DNA of 61,638 bases from Candidatus Sulfopaludibacter sp. (lineage in GTDB: Bacteria > Acidobacteriota > Terriglobia > Bryobacterales > Bryobacteraceae), in contig JARLGM010000019.1 in the NCBI GenBank assembly GCA_031292755.1, forward strand, positions 1-61,638, given 5' to 3'. The position numbers and the translations under genes were made by a program. Positions 52,839-61,638 of the stretch are shown in pieces. The stretch's first letter is position 1. The number at the start of each line of letters is the position of its first letter. Under the pieces are notes generated by a model. That model was not told the origin of the DNA and did no database searches. It saw only the letters and a program-made list of their open reading frames with translations.

Positions 52839-55484
52839 ATGTCGCTCCGGTCACGAATTGCGAATGTGTTCCGAAACGATCGCCTGAGCCGGGAGATTGA
52901 CGAGGAATTGCGGTCGCACATCGAAGAGGGCATCGCGAGGGGCCGCGACCCCGTGGAGGCGCGCCGGGCTTTTGGCTCCGCCCTGCGGCAGCGCGAACAC
53001 AGCCGCGATGTGAGGCTGGTGGCCTGGCTCGATTCGCTGCGCGCGGACGCCGTGTTCGGCTGGCGGCAACTGATGAAGCGCAAGGTTACGTCCGCGGCCG
53101 CGATCCTTTCGCTGGGGCTGGCCATCGGCGCCTGCACTGCGGCCTTCCGCCTGATCGACGCCCTGCTGTTGCGGCCGTTGCCGGTGGCTCACGCGGACAA
53201 CCTGTACGCCATTTCCTTTGCGGGAATCAACCCCGACGGTAAGGCCAGGAGCTACGACTCCTGCTCTTATCCAATGTTCCGACAGATGCGCGCCGCGGTT
53301 CGCGGCAAGGCCGAACTCATCGCGGTCTCACAGACTGGCCGGGTCGATCTCACATACGGATCGGACCAGGAAATGGAAAAGGCCTACTGGCAGTCCGTCT
53401 CCGGCTGGATGTTCCGTGCCTTGGGCCTACGCCCGGTGCTGGGGCGGACGCTCACCGAAAACGACGACCTCACGCCGGGCGCACAACCCTACGCGGTGCT
53501 CTCTTTCGACTATTGGACGCGCCGCTTTGCGCGGGATCCCGGCGTGATCGGGCGCTCGTTCCGGAAAGGCGACTCGCTGTACACCATTGCCGGCGTCGGC
53601 CCCGAGCGGTTCACGGGGACCGAACCCGGCATCGTCACCGACATCTTCGTTCCCACCATGATGAACGCCGGCGCTATCCACAGCGCGAATTCGTTCTGGC
53701 TACGTATTCTGGTGCTGCCAAAGCCGGGCGTGGCGGTGGATCCGCTCCGCGCACAACTCCACTCCGTGTACTGGGCGTTCGAACACGAGCGAGCCAAGGG
53801 GTTCGTCAATTACACCAGGCAGGATATGGCGACCTTTCCGCAAGATCAGTTGCTGCTGGAACCGGCTGCGGCGGGCGTTTCCGGAATGCAGAAGGATTAT
53901 CGCCGGTCGCTGGCGGCCCTCGGCGTGCTAGTCGGGCTGGTACTGCTGATTGCGTGCGCCAATGTGGCCAATCTGATGACCGCGCAGGCGGCATCGCGGG
54001 CGCGGGAGATGGCGCTGCGCGTTTCGATTGGCGCCGGGCGTCTGCGGCTGGTGCAACTGGTTCTGCTGGAGAGCGCGTGGCTGGCACTGTTGTCGGCAGC
54101 GATGGGCGGAGTGTTCGCCTGGTGGGCCGCGCCCTTCGTGGTGGCGCGGATCAACCCGGAATTCAATCCGGCGCGCCTGGTGCTCCCGGCGGACTGGCGC
54201 GTTTTCGGATTCGGCACGGCGTTGACCGCGGCTGTAACCCTCTTGTTCGGACTCCTGCCGGCGCTGCGCGCCTCGGCGGTGAAACCGGCACTCGCACTGA
54301 AGGGGGGAGGGCAGCCACACTCGGGCCGCCGGTCTATGCACGTGTTGATTGCGGTGCAGATGGCTTTCTGCGTGCTGGTTCTCTTCGTCGCCGGGCTCTT
54401 CGCGGCAACGTTCGAGGGCCTTTCCCATCAGCCCGCCGGTTTCTCCGCGGAGCGCCTGCTGGCGCTGGAAGTCGCGTCGCAAGCCGGCCAGCCGGCGGTG
54501 AACTGGGAGCAGGTGGCCGGCCATCTGCGCACGGTCCCGGGCGTGGAGAAGGTGGCGCTGGCGGGGTGGCCGCTGCTGAGCGGCACCATGTCCAACAACC
54601 ATGTCTCCGTGCAGGGAGCGACTCCCGGCAGCGTGCTTTGTTTTTTCCTGAGTGTTTCGCCGGGGTGGGTGGACACGATGCGGATTCCGTTTCTAAACGG
54701 CAGGGATTTCCGCCCTGGCGATGCTTATCCGGGTGCGGCGATCGTCAACCGGACATTCGCCCGGCAATATTTCGGCGGAGCCGATCCGGTGGGCCAATCG
54801 TTTGAGACGGTGGGAGCCAAAGGCGAGCGGACTCGCCTGGAAATTGTGGGCTTGGTGGCGGACGCGCAGTACCGAAGCCTGCGCGAGCCCGTTCTGCCGG
54901 TGGCCTATATACCGTTTCGCTCAGCGCCTGAACAGTCCAGACGTTCGGCGACGCTGATGGTGCGCACGGCCAGCCAGGATCCGAGGGCGCTGATATCGAT
55001 TCTCCGCCAGGAAATCCCGAGGGCGCGGGCAGGCTTCCGGTTGAGCACAGCGTTCACTCAGGAATCTCTGGTAGCGGCACAGACTGTTCGTGAGCGGCTG
55101 CTGGCGGCGCTGGCGCTGTTCTTCGCGGGCGTGGCGCTCCTGCTGGCGGGCGTTGGGCTCTACGGCGTACTGGATTACGCGGTGCTTCAGCGGCGGCGCG
55201 AGATCGGCATCCGGATGGCGCTGGGCGCGCGGCCCGGCGACATCGTGAGAGGTGTCACGGCAGAGGTTTACTGGATGGTGTTAGCGGGGGCGGGTGGCGG
55301 AATCGTTTTGGGGATGGGCTCGGCGAAGTGGGTCGCGACGCTGTTGTTCCAGGTGAAGCCCACGGATCCGGCCATGCTCCTGTTGCCGCTGGCTACGATA
55401 CTGGCGGTGGCGCTGGTGGCGGCGCTGCCTGCGGCGATGCGCGCCGTGCGGATCGATCCCGCCACAATGCTGCGTTCGGAGTAG
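52839..55484 (+). CDS. ADOP permease with prefix domain, copy 1
   Basis: This 881-residue protein has a prefix domain at residues 1-70 (MSLRSRIANVFRNDRLSREI...) that precedes the usual two FtsX halves. The first helix reads VTSAAAILSLGLAIGACTAAFRLIDA. Other ADOP proteins here have GIGANTAIF at that place, so this copy belongs to a distinct subgroup with the next two. The first FtsX block contains LLIACANVANLMTAQAASRAREMALRVSIGAGRLRLV, and the second contains QRRREIGIRMALGARPGD. It is translated one base after PadR. Confidence 0.92.
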   Translation: MSLRSRIANVFRNDRLSREIDEELRSHIEEGIARGRDPVEARRAFGSALRQREHSRDVRLVAWLDSLRADAVFGWRQLMKRKVTSAAAILSLGLAIGACTAAFRLIDALLLRPLPVAHADNLYAISFAGINPDGKARSYDSCSYPMFRQMRAAVRGKAELIAVSQTGRVDLTYGSDQEMEKAYWQSVSGWMFRALGLRPVLGRTLTENDDLTPGAQPYAVLSFDYWTRRFARDPGVIGRSFRKGDSLYTIAGVGPERFTGTEPGIVTDIFVPTMMNAGAIHSANSFWLRILVLPKPGVAVDPLRAQLHSVYWAFEHERAKGFVNYTRQDMATFPQDQLLLEPAAAGVSGMQKDYRRSLAALGVLVGLVLLIACANVANLMTAQAASRAREMALRVSIGAGRLRLVQLVLLESAWLALLSAAMGGVFAWWAAPFVVARINPEFNPARLVLPADWRVFGFGTALTAAVTLLFGLLPALRASAVKPALALKGGGQPHSGRRSMHVLIAVQMAFCVLVLFVAGLFAATFEGLSHQPAGFSAERLLALEVASQAGQPAVNWEQVAGHLRTVPGVEKVALAGWPLLSGTMSNNHVSVQGATPGSVLCFFLSVSPGWVDTMRIPFLNGRDFRPGDAYPGAAIVNRTFARQYFGGADPVGQSFETVGAKGERTRLEIVGLVADAQYRSLREPVLPVAYIPFRSAPEQSRRSATLMVRTASQDPRALISILRQEIPRARAGFRLSTAFTQESLVAAQTVRERLLAALALFFAGVALLLAGVGLYGVLDYAVLQRRREIGIRMALGARPGDIVRGVTAEVYWMVLAGAGGGIVLGMGSAKWVATLLFQVKPTDPAMLLLPLATILAVALVAALPAAMRAVRIDPATMLRSE

Positions 55485-55493
55485 GTGTCTGAT

Positions 55494-58130
55494 ATGTCCA
55501 TATGGTCACGAATTACGAATGCGTTTCGCAGCGAACCACTGAGCCGCGAAATCGACGAAGAGTTACAGTCGCACATCGAAGAGGCCGTGAGGCAGGGCCG
55601 CGACCCGGCGGAAGCGAGCCGGGCATTCGGCTCCCCACTCCATCAGCGCGAAGCGAGCCGCGATATCAGACTCGCCGCGTGGCTGGATTCTCTGCGCTCC
55701 GACGCCGTCTTCGGCTGGCGCCAACTCATGAAGCGGAAGGCGACGTCGGCCGCCGCGGTGCTTTCGCTGGCGCTGGCGATCGGCGCCTGCACCTCGGCAT
55801 TCCGATTGATCGACGCAGTGTTGCTGCGCCCCTTACCGGTAGCCCACGCCGACCGGCTGTACGTACTGGAGCGCCTCGGGACGGACCCGGCGGGCAAACC
55901 AGGCTCGTCCGATGCCTGGGCCTACCCCTCGTTCCAATTGATGCGCGCCGCGGTGCAGGGGCAGGCGGAACTGATCGCGGTCTCTTACGCCGAGCAGGGC
56001 GATCTCACCTACCGCACCGATCAAGAGATGGAGAAGGCCGAATTCCAGTTCGTTTCGGGCCGGATGTTTGACGATTTCGGCCTGCGGCCCGCCCTCGGCC
56101 GGTTGTTCACTCAGAATGATGACCTGAAGCCCGGAGCGCATCCCTACGCTTTACTCTCTTACGATTACTGGGCGCGACGGTTTGTGCGCGATCCGCATGT
56201 AGTGGGCCGGACCATGCGGATCGGCGATACGCTCTACCAGATTGTGGGAGTGGGCCCGGAGGGTTTCACCGGAACGGAAACCGGGACGGTGATCGATATC
56301 TTCCTGCCGGCCATCATGCATCCGGCAGCCATCCACGATGACTGGACCTGGATGCGGACCCTGGCGATTCTGCGGCCGGGGGTTGCCATGGAACCCGTTC
56401 GTGCGCGCCTCGACGTAACTTCGCGAGCGTTCGAAGCGCAGCGGGCCAAAGGCTTCAAGGGCATGACGGAGGAGAGCATCAGAGAGTTCCTGAATCATCC
56501 GCTGGCGATGGAGCCGGCCGCTTCCGGGGCGTCCGGCTTACAACAGGAATACCGCGATTCGCTGATCGCGATGGGTGTTCTGGTGATGCTGGTGTTGCTG
56601 ATCGCCTGCGCCAACGTGGCGAACCTGTTGACCGCGCAGGCTGCTTCGCGAGCGCGCGAAATGGCCATGCGGGTTTCCATCGGCGCGGGGCGCCGGCGCC
56701 TGATGCAACTGGTTTTGGTGGAGAGCGCGTGGCTGGCGTTGGTGTCGGCGGCGCTGGGCGGCCTGTTCGCCTGGTGGTCGGCGCCGTTCGTGGTGAGCCG
56801 GATCAATCCGCCGGATAATCCGGTGCGGCTGTTTCTGCCGGCGGACTGGCGCGTGTTCGCGTTCGGCACGGCGCTCACGGCGGTGGTGACACTGCTATTC
56901 GGCCTGGCGCCGGCTCTGCGTGCGTCGTCGGTGAACCCGGCCAGCGCGCTCAAGGGCGGCTCAGACCCGCATGCGCGCCGCCGGTTGATGCATACGCTGA
57001 TTGCCGTGCAGGCAGCCTTCTGCTTCCTGGTGCTGTTCATGGCCGGACTGTTTGGGGCCACGTTCGACCGCATGTCTCATCAACCCACGGGATTTTCGGC
57101 CGATCGCGTTCTGGCGCTCGAGACCGTGGCACACCGTAACGAAGCGCCGGTTGTTTGGGACCAGATGGCGGGCCATCTGCGCGCGGTACCGGGCGTCGAA
57201 TCGGTGGCTCTGGCGGGTTGGCCGCTGCTCGCGGGCGGATCGTGGAACGGCTTCGTTTCCGTGAACGGCGCGCCGCCCGGCCCGGTCATGGCCTACTTCC
57301 TGCATGTTTCACCCGGCTGGATCGAGACCATGAAGATGCCGGTTCTGGAAGGAAGAGACCTACGCCCGAACGAAACATTTCCCGGCGCCGCCCTCGTTAA
57401 CGCGACCTTCGTGAAGCAGTTCGTGCGGGGCGAGAGTCCCATTGGAAAACTGTTCGCGAAGGGATCGCAAGGGTTTCAGGTGGTGGGGGTAGTTGCCGAC
57501 GCGCCTTACGAGAGCATGCACGAACCGATTCCGCCGGTGGTCTATGTGCCCATGCAGACGGTTGTAGGCGGCGCGCTGCAACCGATGCGCGGCGCGACGT
57601 TTATGGTGCGCACGGCCAGCGCGAATCCGTTGGCCATGGCATCCACTCTGCGCCGCCAGGTGGCTCAACTGCGCAGTGATTTCCGCATCAGCAAGATCCG
57701 CTCGCAAGCCGAACTGGTGCGAGCGCAAACGGTACGAGAGCGCTTGCTGGCCATGCTGGGCCTGTTCTTTGCGGGCGTGGCCCTATTGCTGGCCGGCATC
57801 GGACTCTATGGCGTGCTGGATTACTCGGTGGTGCAACGGCGCCGGGAAATCGGCATCCGTATGGCGATTGGCGCGCGGGCAACTCATATCGCGCGCGGCG
57901 TGATCGCCAACGCGTTGTTGGTAGTCGCGGCGGGAGCGGCGGCGGGCCTGGCGCTGGGCATGGCGTCGGCGCGATCTATCGCATCGCTGCTGTACCAGGT
58001 GAAGCCTACGGATCTAGCGATGCTGGCGCTTCCCACGGTTCTGATTCTGGCGGCGGCGCTGGTGGCCGCGCTACCGGCGGTGATCCGCGCCGTGCGTATC
58101 GACCCGGCCGCCACTTTGCGTTCGGAGTAA
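55494..58130 (+). CDS. ADOP permease with prefix domain, copy 2
   Basis: This 878-residue protein starts MSIWSRITNAFRSEPLSREI. It is clearly paralogous to copies 1 and 3: same length, same AIGACTSAFRLIDAVLLRPLPVAH first helix, same ANVANLLTAQAASRAREMAMRVSIGAG block and same second-half ending PAATLRSE. A GTG at 55485 in the same frame is an alternative start, but the ATG at 55494 aligns with the paralogues. AGGTG lies about seven bases before it. Confidence 0.92.
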   Translation: MSIWSRITNAFRSEPLSREIDEELQSHIEEAVRQGRDPAEASRAFGSPLHQREASRDIRLAAWLDSLRSDAVFGWRQLMKRKATSAAAVLSLALAIGACTSAFRLIDAVLLRPLPVAHADRLYVLERLGTDPAGKPGSSDAWAYPSFQLMRAAVQGQAELIAVSYAEQGDLTYRTDQEMEKAEFQFVSGRMFDDFGLRPALGRLFTQNDDLKPGAHPYALLSYDYWARRFVRDPHVVGRTMRIGDTLYQIVGVGPEGFTGTETGTVIDIFLPAIMHPAAIHDDWTWMRTLAILRPGVAMEPVRARLDVTSRAFEAQRAKGFKGMTEESIREFLNHPLAMEPAASGASGLQQEYRDSLIAMGVLVMLVLLIACANVANLLTAQAASRAREMAMRVSIGAGRRRLMQLVLVESAWLALVSAALGGLFAWWSAPFVVSRINPPDNPVRLFLPADWRVFAFGTALTAVVTLLFGLAPALRASSVNPASALKGGSDPHARRRLMHTLIAVQAAFCFLVLFMAGLFGATFDRMSHQPTGFSADRVLALETVAHRNEAPVVWDQMAGHLRAVPGVESVALAGWPLLAGGSWNGFVSVNGAPPGPVMAYFLHVSPGWIETMKMPVLEGRDLRPNETFPGAALVNATFVKQFVRGESPIGKLFAKGSQGFQVVGVVADAPYESMHEPIPPVVYVPMQTVVGGALQPMRGATFMVRTASANPLAMASTLRRQVAQLRSDFRISKIRSQAELVRAQTVRERLLAMLGLFFAGVALLLAGIGLYGVLDYSVVQRRREIGIRMAIGARATHIARGVIANALLVVAAGAAAGLALGMASARSIASLLYQVKPTDLAMLALPTVLILAAALVAALPAVIRAVRIDPAATLRSE

Positions 58131-58133
58131 ACC

Positions 58134-60776
58134 ATGTCTCTCTGGTCCCGCATCGCCAACGTATTTCGAAACGATTGCCTGTCCGGCGAGATCGACGAAG
58201 AATTGCAGTCGCATATCGAGGAGGCCGTCACGCACGGGCGCGACCCCGTGGAAGCGCGCCGGGCGTTCGGTTCCCCGCTGCGCCAGCGCGAGGCCAGCCG
58301 CGATGTCAAACTCGCGGTGTGGCTGGATTCTCTGCGCGCGGATGCGGTCTTCGGCTGGCGGCAACTCATGAAGCGAAAGGTGACTTCGGCGGCGGCCATC
58401 CTGTCTCTGGCTCTGGCCATCGGGGCCTGCACCGCGGCCTTCCGGCTGATCGACGCCATGCTGTGGCGGCCGTTGCCGGTGTCGCATCCGGAGCGATTGT
58501 ATGTTCTGGCGCAGGCTGGCATCGGCCCCGGCGGCAACTGGAGAATCAGCGAAAGTAGCGAATACCCGTTGTTCCGCCAGTTGCGCGCCGCGGTGAAGGA
58601 CCAGGCCGAACTGCTGGCCATTTCGTACTCCAGCCGGACGGACCTGACCTATGGGCCGGATGAAGAGATGGAAAAGGCCTGGCGGCAGTACGTCTCGGGC
58701 TGGATGTTCGATTCGTTCGGACTCAAGCCCGCGGCCGGCCGGCTTTTCACCGAAATTGACGACCTGACGCCGGGCGCGCATCCCGTGGCCGTGCTCTCTT
58801 ACGACTATTGGACGCGCCGCTTTAACAAAAACCCAAAGGCCATCGGGCGCACCGTCCGTATCGATAGCACCCTGTATGAAATTGTTGGCGTCGCGCCGGA
58901 GGGTTTCACGGGCACCGAGCCCGGCGTCGGGATCGACATCTTCGTGCCCACGATGATGAATCCGTATGTCACCCGCTCGGACGCAAGCTGGTTCCGGCCC
59001 TTCGTTCAGCTAAAGCCCGGAGTCGCGGCCCAACCGGTTCTGGAGCGGCTGCGCGTCCCCTTTCAGGCCAACCAGGAGGAACGGTCGAAGGACTTCAAAG
59101 GCAGATCGAGAAGCGTGATCGCGAACTTCCTCCACCAGAAGTTGATCCTGGAACCGGCGGGCTCGGGCACTTCCGACATGCAGAAGGACTATCGCAGCGC
59201 ACTGGCCGCCCTGGGTGTGCTGGTGGCGCTGGTGCTCCTGATTGCATGCGCCAACGTGGCCAATTTGATGATGGCCCAGGCCGCGGCTAGGGCTCGCGAA
59301 ATGGCGCTGCGGGTCTCCATCGGCGCGGGCCGCTGGCGACTGGTGCAACTGGTGCTGGTAGAGAGCGCGATGCTGGCGGTTCTAGCCGCGCTGGTGGGTG
59401 GATGGTTCGCATGGTGGGCCGCGCCGTTCGTCGCCGGCAGGATCCGGCCGGCCAACGATCCGGCGCATTTGTATTTGCCGGCGGATTGGCGGGTGCTGGC
59501 GTTCGGCCTGGCACTGACGCTCTGCGTGACGTGCCTCTTCGGACTGGCGCCGGCGCTTCGCGCCTCGTCAGTAGAGCCTGCCGGCACACTCAAAGGCGGC
59601 GACGATCCGCACTCGCGGCGGCGGACGATGCATTCGCTGATCGCCCTGCAGGTGGCCTTCTGTTTTGTGGTGCTCTTCCTGGCGGGACTGTTCGTGGCGA
59701 CATCGGGACGCCTGTCGCATCAGTCCACCGGCTTTTCGTCCGAACGGCTGCTCACGCTGGATGCCGTGGCGGCGCGTCCCCAGAGGCAGGCGCTGTGGCA
59801 GCAGGTGGCCGATCGCTTGCGCGCCGCGCCGGGGGTGGAGACAGTGGCGATATCGGCCTGGCCGCTGCTGAGCGGGAACGGATCCAACGGCTTTATCATG
59901 CTTAACGGCGTCCCGGTCAACGATACCCTGGCGTACTTTCTGGGTGTCTCTCCCGGCTGGCTGGACACGATGCGGATTCCCTTTGTGGATGGGCGGGACT
60001 TCCGGGCGAATGACACTTCTCCGAACGCGGCGATCGTGAACCAGGCGTTTGCCAGAACGTATTTCAACGGGGCAGACCCGGTGGGCAAGTGGTTTGAGAG
60101 GCCGCAAGGGACAGCGTTCGCGCGCTATCGAATTGTGGGCCTGGTGCGCGACGCGCGCTACCGCAATATGCGCGAGCCCATTACGCCAACGGCGTATGTG
60201 CCGCTGGCACAGAGCGACCCCAAAATGGATCCGGCCTCGGAAACGTTTATCGTGCGCACGGCCAGCGCCAACCCGCTGGCGCTGGCGCAGTTCCTGCGGC
60301 GGGAACTGCCCCGCGCGCGGCGGGAGTTTCGCGTCAGCAATATCCGCACGCAGCAGGAACTGGTGGAGCAGCAAACCATTCGCGAACGGCTGCTGGCCAT
60401 GCTGGGATACTTCTTCGCGGGCGTAGCGCTCCTGCTGGCGGGCATTGGACTGTATGGCGTGCTGGATTACTCGGTGCTGCAACGGCGGCGCGAGATCGGC
60501 ATCCGCATGGCGATTGGCGCGCAGGCCGGGCAGATCGCGCGGAGTGTTACCGCGGACGCGTTCCTCATGGTGCTGGCGGGAGCGCTGGCAGGCCTGGCGC
60601 TGGGCGAATCGCTGGCGCGATACATTGCGTCGCTGCTCTATCAGGTGAAGCCAGGCGATGCGGCCATGCTGGTGTATCCTGCCTGCCTGATTCTGGCGGC
60701 GGCGCTGGTGGCCGCAGTTCCAGCAGTGATCCGCGCGGTGCGCATCGACCCCATCGCCACGTTGAGGCAGGAGTAA
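58134..60776 (+). CDS. ADOP permease with prefix domain, copy 3
   Basis: This 880-residue third paralogue starts MSLWSRIANVFRNDCLSGEI. The first helix is AAAILSLALAIGACTAAFRLIDAMLWRPLPVSH, and the first block is ANVANLMMAQAAARAREMALRVSIGAGRWRLV. The periplasmic cores differ more than the membrane parts, as expected if they recognise different ligands. GGAG in the preceding stop region serves as ribosome site (GGAGTAAACC then ATG). It follows copy 2 by three bases. Confidence 0.92.
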   Translation: MSLWSRIANVFRNDCLSGEIDEELQSHIEEAVTHGRDPVEARRAFGSPLRQREASRDVKLAVWLDSLRADAVFGWRQLMKRKVTSAAAILSLALAIGACTAAFRLIDAMLWRPLPVSHPERLYVLAQAGIGPGGNWRISESSEYPLFRQLRAAVKDQAELLAISYSSRTDLTYGPDEEMEKAWRQYVSGWMFDSFGLKPAAGRLFTEIDDLTPGAHPVAVLSYDYWTRRFNKNPKAIGRTVRIDSTLYEIVGVAPEGFTGTEPGVGIDIFVPTMMNPYVTRSDASWFRPFVQLKPGVAAQPVLERLRVPFQANQEERSKDFKGRSRSVIANFLHQKLILEPAGSGTSDMQKDYRSALAALGVLVALVLLIACANVANLMMAQAAARAREMALRVSIGAGRWRLVQLVLVESAMLAVLAALVGGWFAWWAAPFVAGRIRPANDPAHLYLPADWRVLAFGLALTLCVTCLFGLAPALRASSVEPAGTLKGGDDPHSRRRTMHSLIALQVAFCFVVLFLAGLFVATSGRLSHQSTGFSSERLLTLDAVAARPQRQALWQQVADRLRAAPGVETVAISAWPLLSGNGSNGFIMLNGVPVNDTLAYFLGVSPGWLDTMRIPFVDGRDFRANDTSPNAAIVNQAFARTYFNGADPVGKWFERPQGTAFARYRIVGLVRDARYRNMREPITPTAYVPLAQSDPKMDPASETFIVRTASANPLALAQFLRRELPRARREFRVSNIRTQQELVEQQTIRERLLAMLGYFFAGVALLLAGIGLYGVLDYSVLQRRREIGIRMAIGAQAGQIARSVTADAFLMVLAGALAGLALGESLARYIASLLYQVKPGDAAMLVYPACLILAAALVAAVPAVIRAVRIDPIATLRQE

Positions 60777-60779
60777 ATA

Positions 60780-61586
60780 ATGTCATTGTGGTCGCGCATG
60801 GCAAATGTATTTCGCGGGGAACGGTTGAGCCGTGAGATCGACAGAGAATTCGAGTCGCACCTGGAGGAAGCCGCTGCGCAGGGGCGCGATGCGGCGGAGG
60901 CGCGCAGAGCTTTCGGCTGCCGCCTGCAACTGCGGGAAGCAAGCCGCGAAATCAGGCTCTGGGCGGCCCTGGACAATACATGGCAGGATGCCCGCTACGC
61001 CTGCCGCGGGCTGCGCCGCAATCCCGTCTTTGCGTTCACCGCCGTCATTTCCCTGGGCCTGGCGATTGGCGCCAATACGGCGATCTATTCCATTGTCGAC
61101 GCCGCCCTGCTGCGCCCGCTGCCGGTGCCGCAGCCGCAACGGCTGTTCACGCTGGAAGTGTCCGGCGACAACGATACGTTCAGCTATCCGTTATACGAAC
61201 AGCTTGGCGAGGCCGCTGGAGATTCCGCTCGCCTGGCGCTTCTGGACCCGCCAAATCGCGTGGAAGCGCAAGACTCCGCCGCGGGCGCGCCGTACGAAGA
61301 GGTAGTCCGGCAGTTCGTATCGCCGAATGTCTTCGACGTGCTGGGTGTTCCACCGGCAGCGGGCAGGCTCCTCTCTGCGTCCGAAGATCGGTACCCTGCG
61401 CCCAGGGCCGTGGTCGTGCTGAGCCATGACTACTGGCGGCGCCGGTACGGCGCGGATCCGGGCGTTGTGGGGCACAGACTCAGCGTGGGCGGCAGGGCCT
61501 ATTCGATCCTGGGCGTCGCCCGCGAAGGCTTCACTGGCGTCGAACCGGGCAAGTTCGTGGATGTGTGGCTGCCCATTACGCTCGGG
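60780..61586 (+). pseudogene. ADOP permease copy 4, interrupted
   Basis: The gene starts three bases after copy 3 (MSLWSRMANVFRGERLSREI). Unlike its three upstream neighbours it has the canonical LAIGANTAIYSIVDA first helix and RGLRRNPVFAF before it, so it is of a different subgroup. Homology runs to FVDVWLPITLG at 61586, where a first MacB core would continue. Instead the sequence turns into unrelated, more AT-rich DNA and reaches a TAG at 61629-61631. About 600 residues of the protein, including both FtsX blocks, are not present in the window. Confidence 0.8.
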
Positions 61587-61638
61587 TGTGGCTCTCATCC
61601 TGGACAAATTGAGATGAATATTCCAGAATAGTCTGGCG
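61587..61638 (+). mobile_element. Probable insertion-sequence end (IS21-like?)
   Basis: At 61587 the ADOP gene switches abruptly to DNA that starts TGTGGCTCTC and is more AT-rich (GGACAAATTGAGATGAATAT). A TG-leading terminus is found in several IS families including IS21. Only 52 bases are visible, so the family call is weak. A repeated element would also explain why the assembly stops here. Confidence 0.4.

Overview
The window reads as chromosomal DNA of a soil Acidobacteriota, most likely Bryobacterales (Solibacter-like). The main evidence is a set of families typical of that group. These are orphan tandem-FtsX permeases (ADOP, seven copies plus a relic), acidobacterial PadR regulators, a TIGR03435 secreted protein, an acidobacterial VWFA-like protein, an Oar-type TonB-dependent receptor, a winged-helix/Ser-Thr kinase fusion and a DUF1587-1595-type cytochrome. 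Most of the window is GC-rich. The first ~7.3 kb is visibly more AT-rich.

Positions 1-7377 are the right part of an integrated mobile element inserted at the 3' end of a tRNA-Val(GAC) gene. It carries a phage-type HTH protein, two small leftward genes, a serine recombinase, an AlpA/Xis-like protein, three unknown proteins, a RepA-like RecA-fold ATPase, a cluster of GGAAACTT repeats beside an AT tract (candidate origin), and a tyrosine integrase whose last codons lie inside the tRNA gene. A leftward promoter and terminator upstream of the 77-codon ORF that overlaps the ATPase gene suggest a ~65-nt antisense RNA. I regard this replication module as the most novel part of the window. The far att site lies outside the window.

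Positions 7400-23990 hold housekeeping and signalling genes (STAS protein, DUF72, gamma-glutamyltransferase, zinc ribbon, DinB-like, zincin). They are followed by the kinase with an ADOP permease, a decayed group II intron end, a TonB receptor, a second ADOP and a modular thioredoxin.

Positions 24040-36100 look like a plant-polysaccharide zone: GH28, c-type cytochrome, TIGR03435, sialate/acetyl esterase, CE15 glucuronoyl esterase, an ADOP and galactarate dehydratase. Together they could depolymerise pectin/xylan and feed uronic-acid oxidation products into catabolism.

Positions 36100-52400 carry a dead PadR-ADOP pair, a VWFA protein, metallophosphatase, GT39 transferase, a PHP/DUF2062/GH1 operon, two esterases back to back, an alcohol dehydrogenase, a dead AraC gene, a large beta-helix protein and a broken hydrolase.

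Positions 52500-61638 hold one PadR gene followed by a tight run of four ADOP permeases. The fourth is interrupted by what looks like the end of an insertion sequence, which probably explains why the sequence stops there.
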